Shown here piece after piece: positions 23,209 to 35,735 of a DNA stretch of 64,000 nt; within the stretch, counting starts at the first letter, position 1; every line of letters starts with the position of its first letter. Position numbers and translations under genes: made by a program. Source of the DNA: Sclerotiophoma versabilis (Eukaryota > Ascomycota > Dothideomycetes > Pleosporales > Didymellaceae). The DNA is taken from the NCBI GenBank assembly GCA_012274445.1, contig JAAROD010000033.1, forward strand, positions 496,001-560,000. The letters run 5' to 3'. The notes beneath the pieces were generated by a model, which saw only the letters and a list, made by a program, of their open reading frames with translations, searched no databases and was not told where the DNA came from.

Positions 23209-23742
23209 TCAGTTTTTGGGAGCATTGTCGATCATCTGAAGAGCTCCTTTGGCCATGACCCCATTCTGTACGAGTGCAGCCACCACAGCTCGGAGCTATG
23301 TCTGACAGTTTTGAATATGGACTCTCTGTCTTGATCCCTGTTGTTATGGAAATCAGTACATGCCAATGAGCAGGATCTTACAATACGATGGGCAACGAAC
23401 CTGACTAGTGGCCGATCGCAAGCTTCGACCTGTTGCGGGAATGCTGAGCGCAACTTGCTCGAGATAGTCATGGGCTGTCGTATCCGTGCCTTTCCTTCCA
23501 TCCCTCTTGACATCAACCACATGCTGATCAGCAACTTGGGCCAAAGATAGGAGCTGACAACTACTGGTAGTACTAAGGTCGTAGTTCCGTTTGAAGGCAA
23601 CCTGGAAGCCATTCCTTGCGTCTCCCGTGGCGTGAATGAGCTTTCCAATATTTTGGTCGCCGTTCTTTTGTGGGACCTATAGACCCTAGTGAGTGGGGAA
23701 AAGGGGAGAGTTATATATAATAAGGTAAAAGGTACGAGGCAT
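23209..23742 (-). pseudogene. RIP-inactivated copy of a conserved fungal protein of unknown function
   Basis: Two exons, 23401-23742 and 23209-23337, with a 63-bp phase-0 intron (GTTCGT...AACAG). The frame begins MPRTFYLIIYNSPLF and includes KLIHATGDARNGFQVAFKR and an LAQVADQHVVD block, ending IDNAPKN. I recall this as a common uncharacterised fungal family. Three TAG codons interrupt it (23686-23688, 23677-23679, 23296-23298), each at a place where the family usually has tryptophan. TGG to TAG is what RIP gives by converting CpA to TpA on the opposite strand. The rest of the frame and both splice sites are intact, so inactivation looks recent. The first two stops fall near codons 19 and 22, so no useful product is expected. 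Confidence 0.7.
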
Positions 23743-24690
23743 GCTGGTGAAATGTACTTTGGGTCGCGAAAAAACCAACTGAACTGCTGGGCGTGGACTG
23801 AATTGGAAAGACAGATTGGGATGGATGTAGATATGAGTTGAGATGAGTGCTGATGAGAATATAGTTGATACATACTTGGAAACTTTATACGTCCATCTCC
23901 GTCGTTACCAAGTCTCTCTACTAAGATCTTTCTTCCAAATTTAGCTGAGTAGCAGAATGGCTCCTTCGCCCAATACGAATTCATTAGCCTTAAATTTACT
24001 AGTAAATAGCTACAGCAGCGCGCGCTTCAAAGTGCTTGTTCTTGAGAGGCTGCAATCCTCCAAAGTCGTGCCTTGTATTGCTTGCACAACCAATGGAGTT
24101 ATAAAAACCTAAGACAAATGGACCTAAGTTTGCTGTGCCGCAGCGCGTGCTCAGACACGACACCCCACAAAAGTCGCTGCAAGGTACTCGGGTAAGTGGA
24201 GGGAAGCAGGAAAATACTGGGCGCGTAATTTGTATTATGTGAAACAGAGATACAATTAACAACTGAGAAAAACGCGGAGGTGCATCGAATGCGCCTGGTG
24301 GCTGTCAACGAGTATCGTGGCTGTTGACGTTTGTAAGGAGATGATCTTCAGACGCGCCCTAATCTTCATAGTCAACATCCTTGAGGCGGTCTTTAAGAGC
24401 CTCAAGCTGGGTCAAGAAGCTACTCGAATGTTACTAAGACCTCCCATATAGCACCGTGGTGGCCGTGGCGCAGGCTGAAGCGCCACGCTCACAGTATCGC
24501 AATTCTGCGCCTTTTTGTACTAATAATGCGTGTAAATCTTCACAGCGCGCTTCAACGCAGACAGACAGTTATCAGCTGTAACGTTGGCTATTTTGTCCTC
24601 GATCAAGCCAATGCTGCAGCGGACTACCGTGCCCGTGCACCTCGTGGGCCGGGTCAGCGAACGGGCCACTAAAACGCTAGTAAATCACCA
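23743..24690. other. Transition zone to AT-rich DNA, with a possible gene tail
   Basis: No intact gene. On the minus strand, 24,527-24,672 and 24,355-24,420 read protein-like tails (the second ends LEALKDRLKDVDYED then TAG) that might be the last two exons of a decayed gene, with a GTACAA...GAGTAG intron between. The family is not recognised. GC content falls abruptly after about 24,690. Confidence 0.25.
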
Positions 24691-25989
24691 GAAAGCAGCC
24701 TTCTTAGATAAAGTATAACTCTTTTAACAGTAGGCCAATAAATTTAAACCCTCTTTAAGAACAAAATAATAACAAATATATTTCTTAAATCTTCTTTTAA
24801 GAATATTTTAGAAATACTTTATAGCTTACTAGTAATTATTAAGATTTAAGATAGCTTTCTAATAAGTATATATTTATTCTAACTATAGAAGTAGAAAGAA
24901 AGAGAAAAGAAAGGTTTATTATATATAGGATATCTCTTCTAATACTAAGCTTACTTAGTAAGATATTATAATAAAGTATTATAAAGTCTATATAGTATTA
25001 TATCTTTTCTAAAATATTTTATTTAGAATTAGTACTAGTAAGTAAGCTATATAAAACTTATACCTTATATAAGCTTAGAAGAGAATAAGTATTATTTTTA
25101 TATTAGTAATATACTTCTTTTTAGCTATTTTTATACTATTTATACTAGTATAAAGTAAATACTTTAAATTTTTAATAGTTTAAGAATAGCTCTAGTAATA
25201 TATATAAATAGCTAGAGTATACTAGTAAAAGAAGTATAATAAAATTTAACCTACCTATAAGAGGTATTAGCTATTAGTTTTATATTAAATAATATACTCT
25301 TAATATCTAAAGTAATTACCTATTTAATACTAGATAAGTATTTCTATACTATAAAAAAACTATATATTAAACTTTAAAGGCTATAATACTTATATATACT
25401 AAAGGCTAAAATTATATAACTAAAGAATATAGAAAAGAATAGTATAATCTTAGAGAATAGTATATAGATATAGTAACTTATTACTAATAGTAGCTTTTAG
25501 ATTAGTAAAATACTAAAGCCTTAGGTTATATAATATTATATATACTCTATATAGGCTCTAGGCTAAGAGTATAAAATATAATAATATAGTATAATATATT
25601 ATTCTATAGTTTTTATAGATATTCTATAAATACTATAAGACCTTTTATAAAACTTAGTAAGAAACTATATAATACTATAAGATACTCTAAGTATATAGCT
25701 TATAGAACTACTACTCTTATAGTATTATATTTAACTTAGTTATTTAAGTTTATTTTTAGAATTTTTATCTATCTCTTAAGCTAGATAGTTTACTCTATAG
25801 TACTTATTATTACTCTCTATTATTATAATATTTTACTAGGTAATAACCTAACTCTTATAGACTCTTCTATACCTATACTTATCTTTAAGAAGTAATATAA
25901 ATATTACTTATAAGCTTTACTTAAAAGTATAACTTTAATACTTTAAATACCTCTAAAGATAAGTACTACTTTAGAAACCTATACTACCT
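24690..25989. mobile_element. RIP-degraded AT-rich DNA, unidentified transposon remnant
   Basis: Very AT-rich, with CA, TG and CG dinucleotides almost absent and remaining G/C mostly in GC, CT, AG and CC contexts, the signature of CpA-to-TpA mutation. All frames are full of TAG/TAA. It probably includes the upstream part of the Gypsy gag relic that follows, but I could not align it. Confidence 0.5.
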
Positions 25990-26735
25990 TTAGTAGCTTT
26001 TATACTTAATAATTAGATAATAATAATAAAATAAAATAAGTTCTAGCTATATAATCTAGAGTTAGTATTACTAAACCTAATCTCTACTATAGAGAATAAT
26101 ATAAGCTAGAGAACTAGCTTATATAGTAGAACCTCTTCTTTATATTTTAGAAAGAAGATATTACTAAAGAAAAGTAAGTTACTCTTATTACTAGCTATAT
26201 ATAAGATATAGCTTCTATTTAAATTAAGCTTTTTTTCTAATACTACTATATAGATAGAGATCTAACTATAATTAACCTGTAGATTAAAGACTCTAACTTA
26301 TTTAAGAAGTAGATTTAACCTAAATTAAGAGTCTTATATAAACTAGTAATTATATTCTTTTATATCTAATATATCTATTATTATAAGTCTACTATAGACT
26401 ATACTATAAATTTTTAGTAGCTAGCTATATTTATAAGCTAGAATAATACTATATTATTAACTATATTTAATTTAGAATTAAAACTTAGAGTTAAAGAAGA
26501 ACTTATATATACTACTATAAGTACTAATAACTTTGAAAACCTAGTTAATAAAGCTATTAGTATTAATATTAAGCTTTATAAACTTAAGTAGAACCTTAAA
26601 AAAATTTTATAATTCTATATTATACCTATAAACTAATACCTACTACTATATAATCTATAGTATAATAACCTTAACTAAAAAAACTAAGAAAAGAATTACT
26701 ATTAGTTAAATACTAAATACTATATACTTAGTAAT
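25990..26735 (+). mobile_element. RIP-degraded Ty3/Gypsy gag fragment (plus strand)
   Basis: Translated in one plus-strand frame with stops, this aligns with the Gag of the intact element at 46.8-49.0 kb. The relic VKEELIYTTISTNNFENLVN corresponds to VKEELMRTAASTDDFDSLVN, followed by a shared KLYEL/KLYKL block; further left it matches the DYAAKFQQLATYTGWDD region. It is therefore gag of a related chromovirus in the orientation opposite to the other Gypsy copies. It is cut off at 26,735 by an LTR relic. The left limit is uncertain. Confidence 0.6.
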
Positions 26736-27240
26736 TATTAAAGTTATACTTTTAAGTAAAGCTTATAAGCACTATTTATATTAGTTCTTAGAGATAAGCG
26801 CTAGTATAGAATAGTCTATAAGAGTTAGAGTTATTACCTAATAAAACACTATAATAATAGAGGTTAATAATAAGTAGTATAGAGTAGACTATCTAGCTTA
26901 AGAGTTAGAGTTAAGATTCTAAAGATAAACTTAATTAACTAAGTTAAATATAAACTATAAGAGTTATATTCTTACTTACTATATACTTACTAGAAGATAA
27001 TACTTATTAATAAGTAACTAGAGTTAGTTTAATAAAATATATAGCATTGCTTATTAATAAGTATTAATATATAATACTTATTAATAAGTATATTATATAT
27101 ATTATACTTACTAATAAGTATGTTACGTAACTATATAAGAGAGGTTCTTTCTAACTCTACCTCTAGCTTATAGGTAAGAGCTCTAGTTAGCTACTTAATT
27201 ACTATACTGCTTTATCTGTATAGAATTATAATACTATTCT
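26736..27240 (-). repeat. RIP-degraded Gypsy LTR (3' LTR of the minus-strand relic)
   Basis: From 26,736 to about 26,990 it tracks the intact 501-bp LTR base for base apart from C-to-T and G-to-A changes (TATTAAAGTTATAC against TGTTGAAGTTGTAC, through ACTATATACTTA). After that the sequences diverge and the relic carries several TACTTATTAATAAGTA palindromes. The right end is estimated from the length of the intact LTR. Confidence 0.6.
27001..27120. repeat. Four copies of a 16-bp palindrome
   Basis: TACTTATTAATAAGTA is perfect at 27,001-27,016 and 27,075-27,090; near-copies lie at about 27,050-27,063 and 27,105-27,120. They sit in the part of the Gypsy LTR relic that differs from the intact LTR. 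Confidence 0.7.
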
Positions 27241-28318
27241 TCTTCTTCTTTAGGTTTATTCTTAAACTATATAACTAGAATCTAGGCTTATTTAAAACTA
27301 AGCTTGTTTCTATATCTAGTAACTAGTATATTAGAATATTCTTTTATACCTATTACCTTTAACTTAGTCTAGAAATCTATTAAGCTAATACTTCTACTAA
27401 AGTTCTCTATAAATATTATTTCTTTAAAGGCTATAAGTACTATATTATACTAAATACTATAAGGTATTTAAAGTATACTAAGTATATAAAGGCTATAAAG
27501 CCTTATATTAATATACTATAGAAGTTACTAGATTATACTTATAAAGAGTATAAAAAGAAGGTAGAAGAAGATAAATCTTTATTAGTAACTATTATTACGT
27601 AGTTATTATAAAATAAGAAGATTCTAAAATAAGCTAAGAATTATACATAGTAAAAGGCGCTGTGTATAGTAAATAAGATAGCTAAATTAAGAAAGTTAGA
27701 TCTTACTAAGAAGATAGATTATTCTATAGTATTAATAGGTATATATACCTTACCTATAACCTAGGCTACTCTTAGGCTAATTAAGAAGTTTATTATAAAT
27801 TATAGTACCTCTATACTAATTAGCAGTAGTTTATAAAGTATATTAAAGGTTTCTATATATTTTCTAATTCTAGGTAACCTAACTACTTAACAAGGTATTA
27901 AATACCTTTCTTAGTTCTCTAATATGTTATTATTTTTTTAACTTTCTACTTATTATTACTATTAGCTTAGTAGTAGAAGTCTTTCTAGATTAGTATTCTT
28001 ATATTAGTAGGTTCTAATAGTAGAATATAGAATACTAGATAAATCTTTATATTCTTAGGTAGCTTAAGTTAGTAGTTAACTAGGCTAATTTATTTAGAAA
28101 TAAAAAATAGTCTAACCTTAACCTTATCTATTTTTCTAATACTTTCTATATTCTAAGATTTTTTATAAGAAGGTAAACCTTATTCTCTTTTTTTAGCTAA
28201 GGTATAATTTTTTATTTCTAGTTAATATATAAAATAGCTTGTTCTTAAGCTTATATAATATTTATAAGTAATTTCTAGTATACTTCTTTTAGTCTAACTA
28301 CTAAAGCTATTACTAATT
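27241..28318 (-). mobile_element. RIP-degraded Gypsy relic, 3' part (antisense ORF and pol C-terminus)
   Basis: The stretch 27,880-28,318 is the RIP-mutated equivalent of 43,650-44,090 of the intact element (3' part of pol, with the chromodomain region). The preceding part holds a plus-strand coding relic described separately. The copy is interrupted at 28,318 by a Copia element and continues at 36,024. Confidence 0.75.
27402..27790 (+). pseudogene. Relic of antisense Zn2Cys6-like ORF in degraded Gypsy copy
   Basis: One plus-strand frame reads Y-K-Y-Y, six residues, Y, eleven residues, Y-T-K-Y, six residues, Y. If each of these Tyr codons (TAT/TAC) was a Cys codon (TGT/TGC) before RIP, the pattern is C-x2-C-x6-C-x11-C-x2-C-x6-C, a canonical fungal zinc cluster. 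The first pair would read CKYC, as in the intact antisense ORF at 43.1 kb. A Lys/Glu-rich, coiled-coil-like stretch (EYKKKVEEDKSLL) follows. Later stops are all TAG/TAA. The position, between the 3' LTR and the pol end and antisense to pol, is the same as in the intact element. Confidence 0.6.
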
Positions 28319-28606
28319 TATTGCGTAATAAAGCGTGTAGATTGCTACTATAGAGCTTTTTTCTTACTTCTATACTCTAATTAGGTTACTCTAGTACCTA
28401 ACTACTAAGCAGCTCTATAGAAGCTTAAAGGCTTACTTAATAAGGTTATAAGACTAAGTAGGTTCCTAGAAGCCTATAAGCTTATTAGGTAAAATTATAT
28501 AACCTCTAAATTTTCTTTATATATAATTAATATTTTAGACATAGATTAGATAGCACTAATTAAATACTATTAATTACCTAAGTATAGTTCTATAAGCTCT
28601 ATTATA
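28319..28606 (+). repeat. 5' LTR of Copia family A element
   Basis: 288 bp, starting TATTGCGTAATAAAG (TG changed to TA) and ending CTCTATTATA; matches the LTRs at 35,736, 38,629 and 52,914. The internal domain begins GTTATAAGCCTAGC. Confidence 0.85.
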
Positions 28607-30762
28607 GTTATAAGCCTAGCTTTCTAAGAATAGTAGATTTCTCTACATACTTAGAAAGAGCTTATAGAATATACCTTAGAGGCTCTAATTACTCTTTATT
28701 TTCTTCTTTCTAGCATAACGCTACTATAGGTAAGCTAGTTAGCTATAGTATATAAGCTCTATTAGAAATTCTAATAGGTTTCTACTAATTAAGGTTATAT
28801 ATTAACTAGCCTAATTAGTATATCTAACTTACCTAGTATACTAAGCTTTAAGATATATAGAAGCTTATTAATCTAGATGCTCTAGACGCTCTAGGTATAT
28901 ATAATAGAGCTTCTTAGCTACCTACTATAAGCTTAATTACTTCTAATTATCTACTAGCTTACTCTACCTAAAGCTAAAGTGCTTAACTAATTAATTATAA
29001 TACCTCTAGAGGCTTATTAAGCTTAGAAATATATAACTAGGAGCATACTATATATAAGGTTAAATTAAGTAAATAGGCAGCTAAGGTAGAGCGCTTGCAG
29101 AAGCTCTAGAACTAGTTTAACACTATAGTATTACTAGTAATCCTCTTACTAGTAATAGTAAAGCTTATTACTAATAATATAATAACGCTCTAAGCGCTTA
29201 TTTAGGCACTTAAGGAGGAGCTTACTCTAATAGATATTAGTACTTAGAACTAGGTAAGAGCTAAGTATAGATAATATCTTAGAGTAGCTAAATAAGGTTA
29301 AGCTACTCTATAAAACTAGTATTAAAAGTAGTTCTACCTCTATATAAGAGCTAAGTTATATAAGCTTATAGAAGTTAAGAGGGCGCTTACTATGCAGAAT
29401 TTCTTAGATGCCTTAAGCTATAGAATTACTCTAGAGTAGGCTTATACTATAAGCTAAAGAATTATCTAGGATAGTATCCTAGGGCTTAAAACGCTTAATT
29501 TAGACTAAGTAAGTAGAGTCTTTAGTAGTTTAATACATAAGCATACTATAAGAGTAGAAAAGAATAATCTAGAAGTATTTATAATATTAAGAAACTAAAT
29601 AGATACTTCTTAAGAAGCGCTTATAAGTAACTCTAAAAGCTTAAGTAGATACACCTGCTCTTGCAAACAAAAGAAAGAGACTTATAGGTAGAAACTAACT
29701 AATTACTAATACCTAGAAATAGTAGTTAAAGAGAGCTTCTTACTACCTATCTAGATAAGCAAAAGTTATTAAAAGGATACTCTCTAGAGGCTTAAGAGCA
29801 GAGAGCACGTAGATACTAGAAAAGTAATTAAGCAGCTTAATTAGACCTTAAACGCTCTATTAGCAATAACAGCTCTACTAGTAAATAGTATAGCATCTAA
29901 GGTTAAGTTTCTAGGTAATATACAGGCTGCTCTAATTAATCTAAAAATAATATAATTAAGCAATCTAGCTAAGAAACCTAGAGTTTACAACCTTATAGAT
30001 TTTAACACTTATCTACTCTTAGATAGTATAATTTTAAATAATAGAGCAGCTACACACTTAGTTAACAGCGTAGATTAGCTTATACCTAGATTCTTCTACC
30101 TAGCTAATTCTACTAATATAGTAGAGGTAGGTACCTAGGTATTCTCTATTATAGAAAGAGAAGCTTATTTATTTAAAAATATATTATATTAAAAGCGCAG
30201 CCTATATATAGAAGACCTACTCCTTAAGAATATTATAGTAGTAGAAGAGTTCTATATTAATATTATTTCTAAAGCACGCCTCTAGAAGAAAGGAGTTTAG
30301 TACTTAGGGCTAGACAGCTTACTTAGAGTAGGTTATATTAATAATTTAAATAGAAGTATTGTATGTGCTACTCTTAAGCGCGCTTATAACCTTACTTTCT
30401 TTAAATATAAGCTACTTTCTTACTACCCTCTAATTCTTAATATAGTAATAAAATAATTATATAAATTCTACCTATAGAGCTTTACTAAGCACCTTTAGCA
30501 TGCTAAAGTAGGTTATCTAGGCCTAGAGGCTCTCTAGGCTCTTATATAACAAGCGTGCAGTATATATATTAATAGTATACTCTAAAAAGATTATAAGATT
30601 TATATAATAACCTATGCTAAGTAAGTAGTCTTCTACTAGAAGCAAGAAAAGCCTACTAAACTCTTTTAGAGAATTAGCTAGAATCTGTTTAATATACCTA
30701 TAGAGAAAGGTAGTAAATTATAGATACTTTTAATTAAGAAGTACTATAGTAGGAAGCTCTTT

Positions 30763-31054
30763 TATTGCATAAGCGAGCTGCTAGCTTACTGCTAGGCTAA
30801 GTAAGGTGTTAGTGTATTAGAGCTAGGCATTACCTAAAGTATAAGCCTATGTGCTTAAGCTTATAGCTAACTCTTAAGAAGCTTAGTAGTTAAGCTAACT
30901 ACAGTTAAGTAGACCTACTACTACTTATAAGCTTAATTCTAGAGTTATATAACTAATAATATTTTCTTTGTATATAAATAGTTATTATGTCTAGATAGAT
31001 AGGCACTAATTAATTATTTAATTACCTAAGTATTATACTGCAAGCTTATTAATA
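30763..31054 (+). repeat. Solo LTR, Copia family B, nested in family A element
   Basis: 292 bp, starting TATTGCATAAGCGAG and ending CTTATTAATA, flanked by perfect TCTTT duplications (30,758-30,762 and 31,055-31,059). The undisturbed site can be seen in the other Copia copies at 57.1 and 62.6 kb. It lies in the integrase region. Confidence 0.85.
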
Positions 31055-34000
31055 TCTTTTTATATATATTATAGAAAAAAACTTAAATTAAGATACTATA
31101 TATACTTATAAGCTTCTTACGCTAGGTATATACCTAGTATAAGCTCTATATCTATAAGATAAGCTAAGATAATAATATAGCTACTCTTCTATAGTAAGAG
31201 AGCTCTAAATATAAGCACTAGGTACTTAATAAGAGGATAGATATTAAGTATATACTTCTATATATATATAAGCTAAATAAGGTAGTAGAAAGAGTAAGAT
31301 AGAAGATAATTACTAAATCTATTAAGATAAGAAGTAGCGCAAATCTGCCTAAGAAGCTCTAGCTAGAGGTTATTACTATAGTAATATAGCTCTATAATAT
31401 AAGTCCTTCTTACTTAAATAAGCTATATAGCCTAAATAAAGAGCTTAATTACTAGTTTACTTAATATTTCTACTAGTATAAACCTAAGCAGGTAAGAGCA
31501 CTTATAGCTAATCTAAGACCTAATTAGAGTAGGATATACGCGTACAGCTACTAAGCGTATCCCTTAAATAGAGATTAAGCAGCTAGGTGTTATTAGAGAA
31601 GCTTTAAAGTTACTCTAAGAGGCTACATTAGATACCTAGTTAGTTACTAAGCTTCTAATATATACTAGATATAGGTCTCTAAACTTAATTAAGTAATTAT
31701 AACATGTAATATAACCTTTAATAAGAAGCTCTTTTATAATAAATTAAATAAGTTAATAGCCTTCTTAGTTAAAGAAGTAGAAGTAGTTACAGATATAATC
31801 TATAAAGCTAGTAAGATAATAGATACAGGAGAAGTAATTAAGCTCTCTATTAAAGTAAACCTGTTAATTAGCTTATCTACTAAGTACTAGCTTAGGGGTA
31901 GCACTTAGAGAGAACCTTAATTACTAGAAGGCTAGTCTAGTAGCAAGGGAGCCCCTAAGATAGATACTGCGTATATAGTAAGCTTAGCTAGTAAGCTACT
32001 AGAGATCTGTGCAGAATAACACTAAGAAATAGGTTTACTATCCTCTAACTAAATACCTAAACTAGATTAGTTAAGTATAGGCAGAGAAGCTTCTAATAAA
32101 GAGAATCTAACTAGTAGCTTATAGAAAGTGTACTTAACTATTAAAGAAGAGAGTAAGCTAGTAGATATTAAGAATCTTAAAGATCTACTAAGACCTATAT
32201 TACTAATTATCCTAATACCTTCTTAAAGGATAATGTAAGTAGATAAGGTAAGTAGGAGACACGCGTATTAGCAGAGAACCTAGAGCCTACTAATAAGGCA
32301 GAGCTATAGAGTACTAGACTGCAAGCGTAATAAGCTTACTAATAATAATAGAGTAGGCTAGTACTCTATAATAAGTATAATATAGTAATATAGGTACTTA
32401 TAGCTAATCTAACCTTTATTTAATTATATAAATAAATATAGAAGTTAGGGAAGAGAGCTTATTACTATATATATAGTAATTATTACCTCTAATCTATAAA
32501 AAGAAAAGCAAGTTACCTAAATAGAGCCCCTAGTATACTATAATAAGCTCTCTTTACTACTAGGAAAGTAGAAGAATCTTACCTACTACCTATTAGGCGC
32601 TCTTTTCTATTAGGCTTATAAGAGAGAAATAGTAATACTTATAGAAAAGAAGCCGTAAGTAGAAGTAGACTAATTAAGCACCTTAATAAGGCCTCTGCTG
32701 CTTAAATAGGTCTTTACTTATAAACTAGACTAAAATAGATACTTTATTAAGTATAAGGCTTAGATCTGCATGCATAGAGACCTTTAGGCTAAAGATTTAA
32801 TTATCTTAACCTATACTATAATACTTACTTCTAAATTATTTTAGACTATAGTAGTAATTACGGCCTAATTTAACCTAGAGCTCTATTAGTATAACGTAGC
32901 TAGCGTGTTTCTTAATATAAGCTGCTAGAACTAACCTTAAGTACTCTATAAATTACTAGATAGATTTAAGAAACCTAAGTAGGTTATACTACTATTATAA
33001 GCTCTATACAGGCTATATAATTTACTAGTTCTATAGTATAAAGAGCTCTCTAGTACGCTTTAGAGGCTTAGTCTTATAGTATTAAAAGAGGAGCCTTGCC
33101 TCTTCTATAATACTAAGTAGAAAATAGTGCTACTCTTCTATATTAATAATATACTCCTTACCTACTATAATAATAATTAAGCAGCTACTAAACAGCTAAT
33201 AAGCTTATTAATAAGTAAATATTAAATTAAAGATTATAGAGCAGCTAAATAGTTTCTAGGCGTTTAAATAATTAGAGACTAAGAGGCCTATACTATAACT
33301 CTTGCGCATAACACCTATATTAACAAGCTTACTACTAAATTTAATATTATAGAGAATAGATTCTTCTTAAGCGTCCTATTCCTAGTAGAAGAGCTGCTTA
33401 AACACAATAGAGAAGCTTTAAAGTAAGAGATTAAAGCGTTTTAAGAATATATTAGATCTATACTCTATATAGTAATTATAATCCAACTAGATATAGTATT
33501 TACTACCTCTTAACTATCCTATTAATTAATAAATCTAGAAGTAGCTTACTTTAAAGCAGCTGCTTAGGTTATTACTTATCTATATTAAACAAAGTACCTA
33601 GGTATAAGGTACAGCGCTTATAAAGGTAGTTAACTGCTTATATATAGTAACACGTTATTTACTAATAATTATAAGACGTAATAATTATCTTAGGGCTATA
33701 TTATGCAGCTCTTTAGTAGTCTAATTATCTAGAAAGCTGCACATTAATTAACAGTGATAACTTCTACTACTAAAGCTAAATTACTTGCTTTAGAGTATAT
33801 AGCTAAGGAGTTAGCAGCTCTAAAATAATTCCTAGAAGAACTTTAGCTAGACTTAGGGGTGCTATAGAAGATTTTCTGTAATAATTAATAAACTATCTAA
33901 TTAGTAGTTAAAGAGAGTAAGCAGCTTACTACTAGGTTGCGCTATATAGATATCTAAAATATATAGTTAAAATAAGAATATACTAAGAGAAATCTCTAAG

Positions 34001-35735
34001 TAACCTACCCTAAGACTAGTAAGATACTAGCTAATAGGCTTATAAAAGCACTTTTTAGATAAGCTTATAAGCGCTTTTTATTATATTTAAACCTATACAG
34101 TATTAGTTAAAAGAGAGAAGAAATAGTTATAGAAAAAGAGTATATTAATAGAAAAAGAAAAGCTTTAGAATTAGTAGAGAGAATAACCTTCTCTATAAAT
34201 AGGTATAAAACTCTCTAGACTACTGCTAGCAGCTCTTTTAAGTATATAACTAGCAGCTAAGAAGCTTATAAACGCAAATTAGCTATAGATAAAGAGAATA
34301 ACTCCCTCTCTATAGGTCTTAGTAGCTTAAAGAACCTACTTATAAGAAGTACTTAAAAGTAGTACCTTTTTATAAGCAGGCCTTTTACTACCTAGATAGA
34401 GGTATATAGGTTAGTAGCCTACTATATACTTAATAGCTACTATTATAAATAAAAATAGAGTTACTTACTAAAGTTATTACTCTACTAGAGGTAATAAGCT
34501 TCTCTACTAGCTCTATTCTAAGTAGCTTAAGAGTAGGTAGCCTATAAGCTATTAGTCTACTATTTAGATACTCTATTTAAAAGAAAACCTATAGGGGATA
34601 GTAAGAGTGCCTAAAGGTGCAACACTAGCAGTGCTTACTATAGTAGCTAGTAGTAGTATTATCTACGTATAGTATAACTAAGCTACTTACTAGTAGTATA
34701 TCTATATAGTACGTATAGAGAATTACTCTATATATACTTAGTATAGAAGCGCCTAGAACAGAGATAGAGAGCATAGGGGTAGGTAGTAGCAGCAGAGGCA
34801 GTAGCAGCAGCACAGTAGTATAGGTAGTAGTAGTAGTAGCAGTAATAGCTAAAGGAGCAGCTAAAGCTGTAACTACAGGCGTAGTTATAGTTATAGTTAT
34901 AGTTATAGGCATAGGCGTAGGTATAAGTAAGCTAGTAGTACTATAGTAGGTAGTATAAGTATAGAAGGTAGTAGTAGTATATATAAGGTACTTAGCTTTA
35001 AATTCTCTCTATATAAAAGTTAGTAAAACCTAAAAAGAGCTAGAAAATAGTAATAGTAGAATTAATTAAATACTATCTAATAAAGACTTAGGCTAAAAAT
35101 ACGCCTAACTAAAAGAAAGACTAGAAAGGTTAAAAAAGAGTAGTTAAGAAGTACTAAAGATACTTAAAGAGTAACTAAGAGACATAGAAGACGCATAAAA
35201 GCTAAATTAGTATACTTATAGCTATACTAATAAAGATAACTAGAAAATTAGAGAAATTAAGTAGATAGACAGCTTATATAGAGTACTAACTAGTATAGTA
35301 AAAGTAATAGTAAGAGGCTCTGCCTGCTATAAGCATCCTAATATTACTAAGATTAGATAATAAAGCAGCGTAGTAAAGTATTAAACGCTTACTCTTACTG
35401 TTATAAATAACGCCTAGAGCTAATTAGAGTTACCTAGCCTAGGCACCTGCCTATAGTAGCTATATAAGCGTTTAAGTAGGCTACTAAGCACTTAAAAAGA
35501 AGGTAAAAGTATAAAAAAGTAAGTTATTACGTAATAAGACGCTTATAGAGTACCTACTAATTAGGATTAAGTTATATTAGAGCCTATTTTTACTTCTAGA
35601 GTGTTTAGAATAAGAGCTAAATACTTAAGAAAAGCTAAAAGAGCTCTTAAAAGACATGCTCTTAAATTAAGCCTTAGAATAAAGAAATAAGCACTCTATA
35701 AGCAGGTATATCTAGGTATAGATACCTAGAGGGTG

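Noticed and set aside
23232..23984. A 250-codon open frame on the minus strand
   Set aside because: It is a shadow of the RIP-inactivated two-exon gene at 23,209-23,742; the family resemblance lies in the other frame.
34625..34912. A 95-codon hydrophobic minus-strand frame in the Copia relic
   Set aside because: Its low-complexity Thr/Leu content is a by-product of triplet repeats and RIP; the surrounding sequence is not coding.
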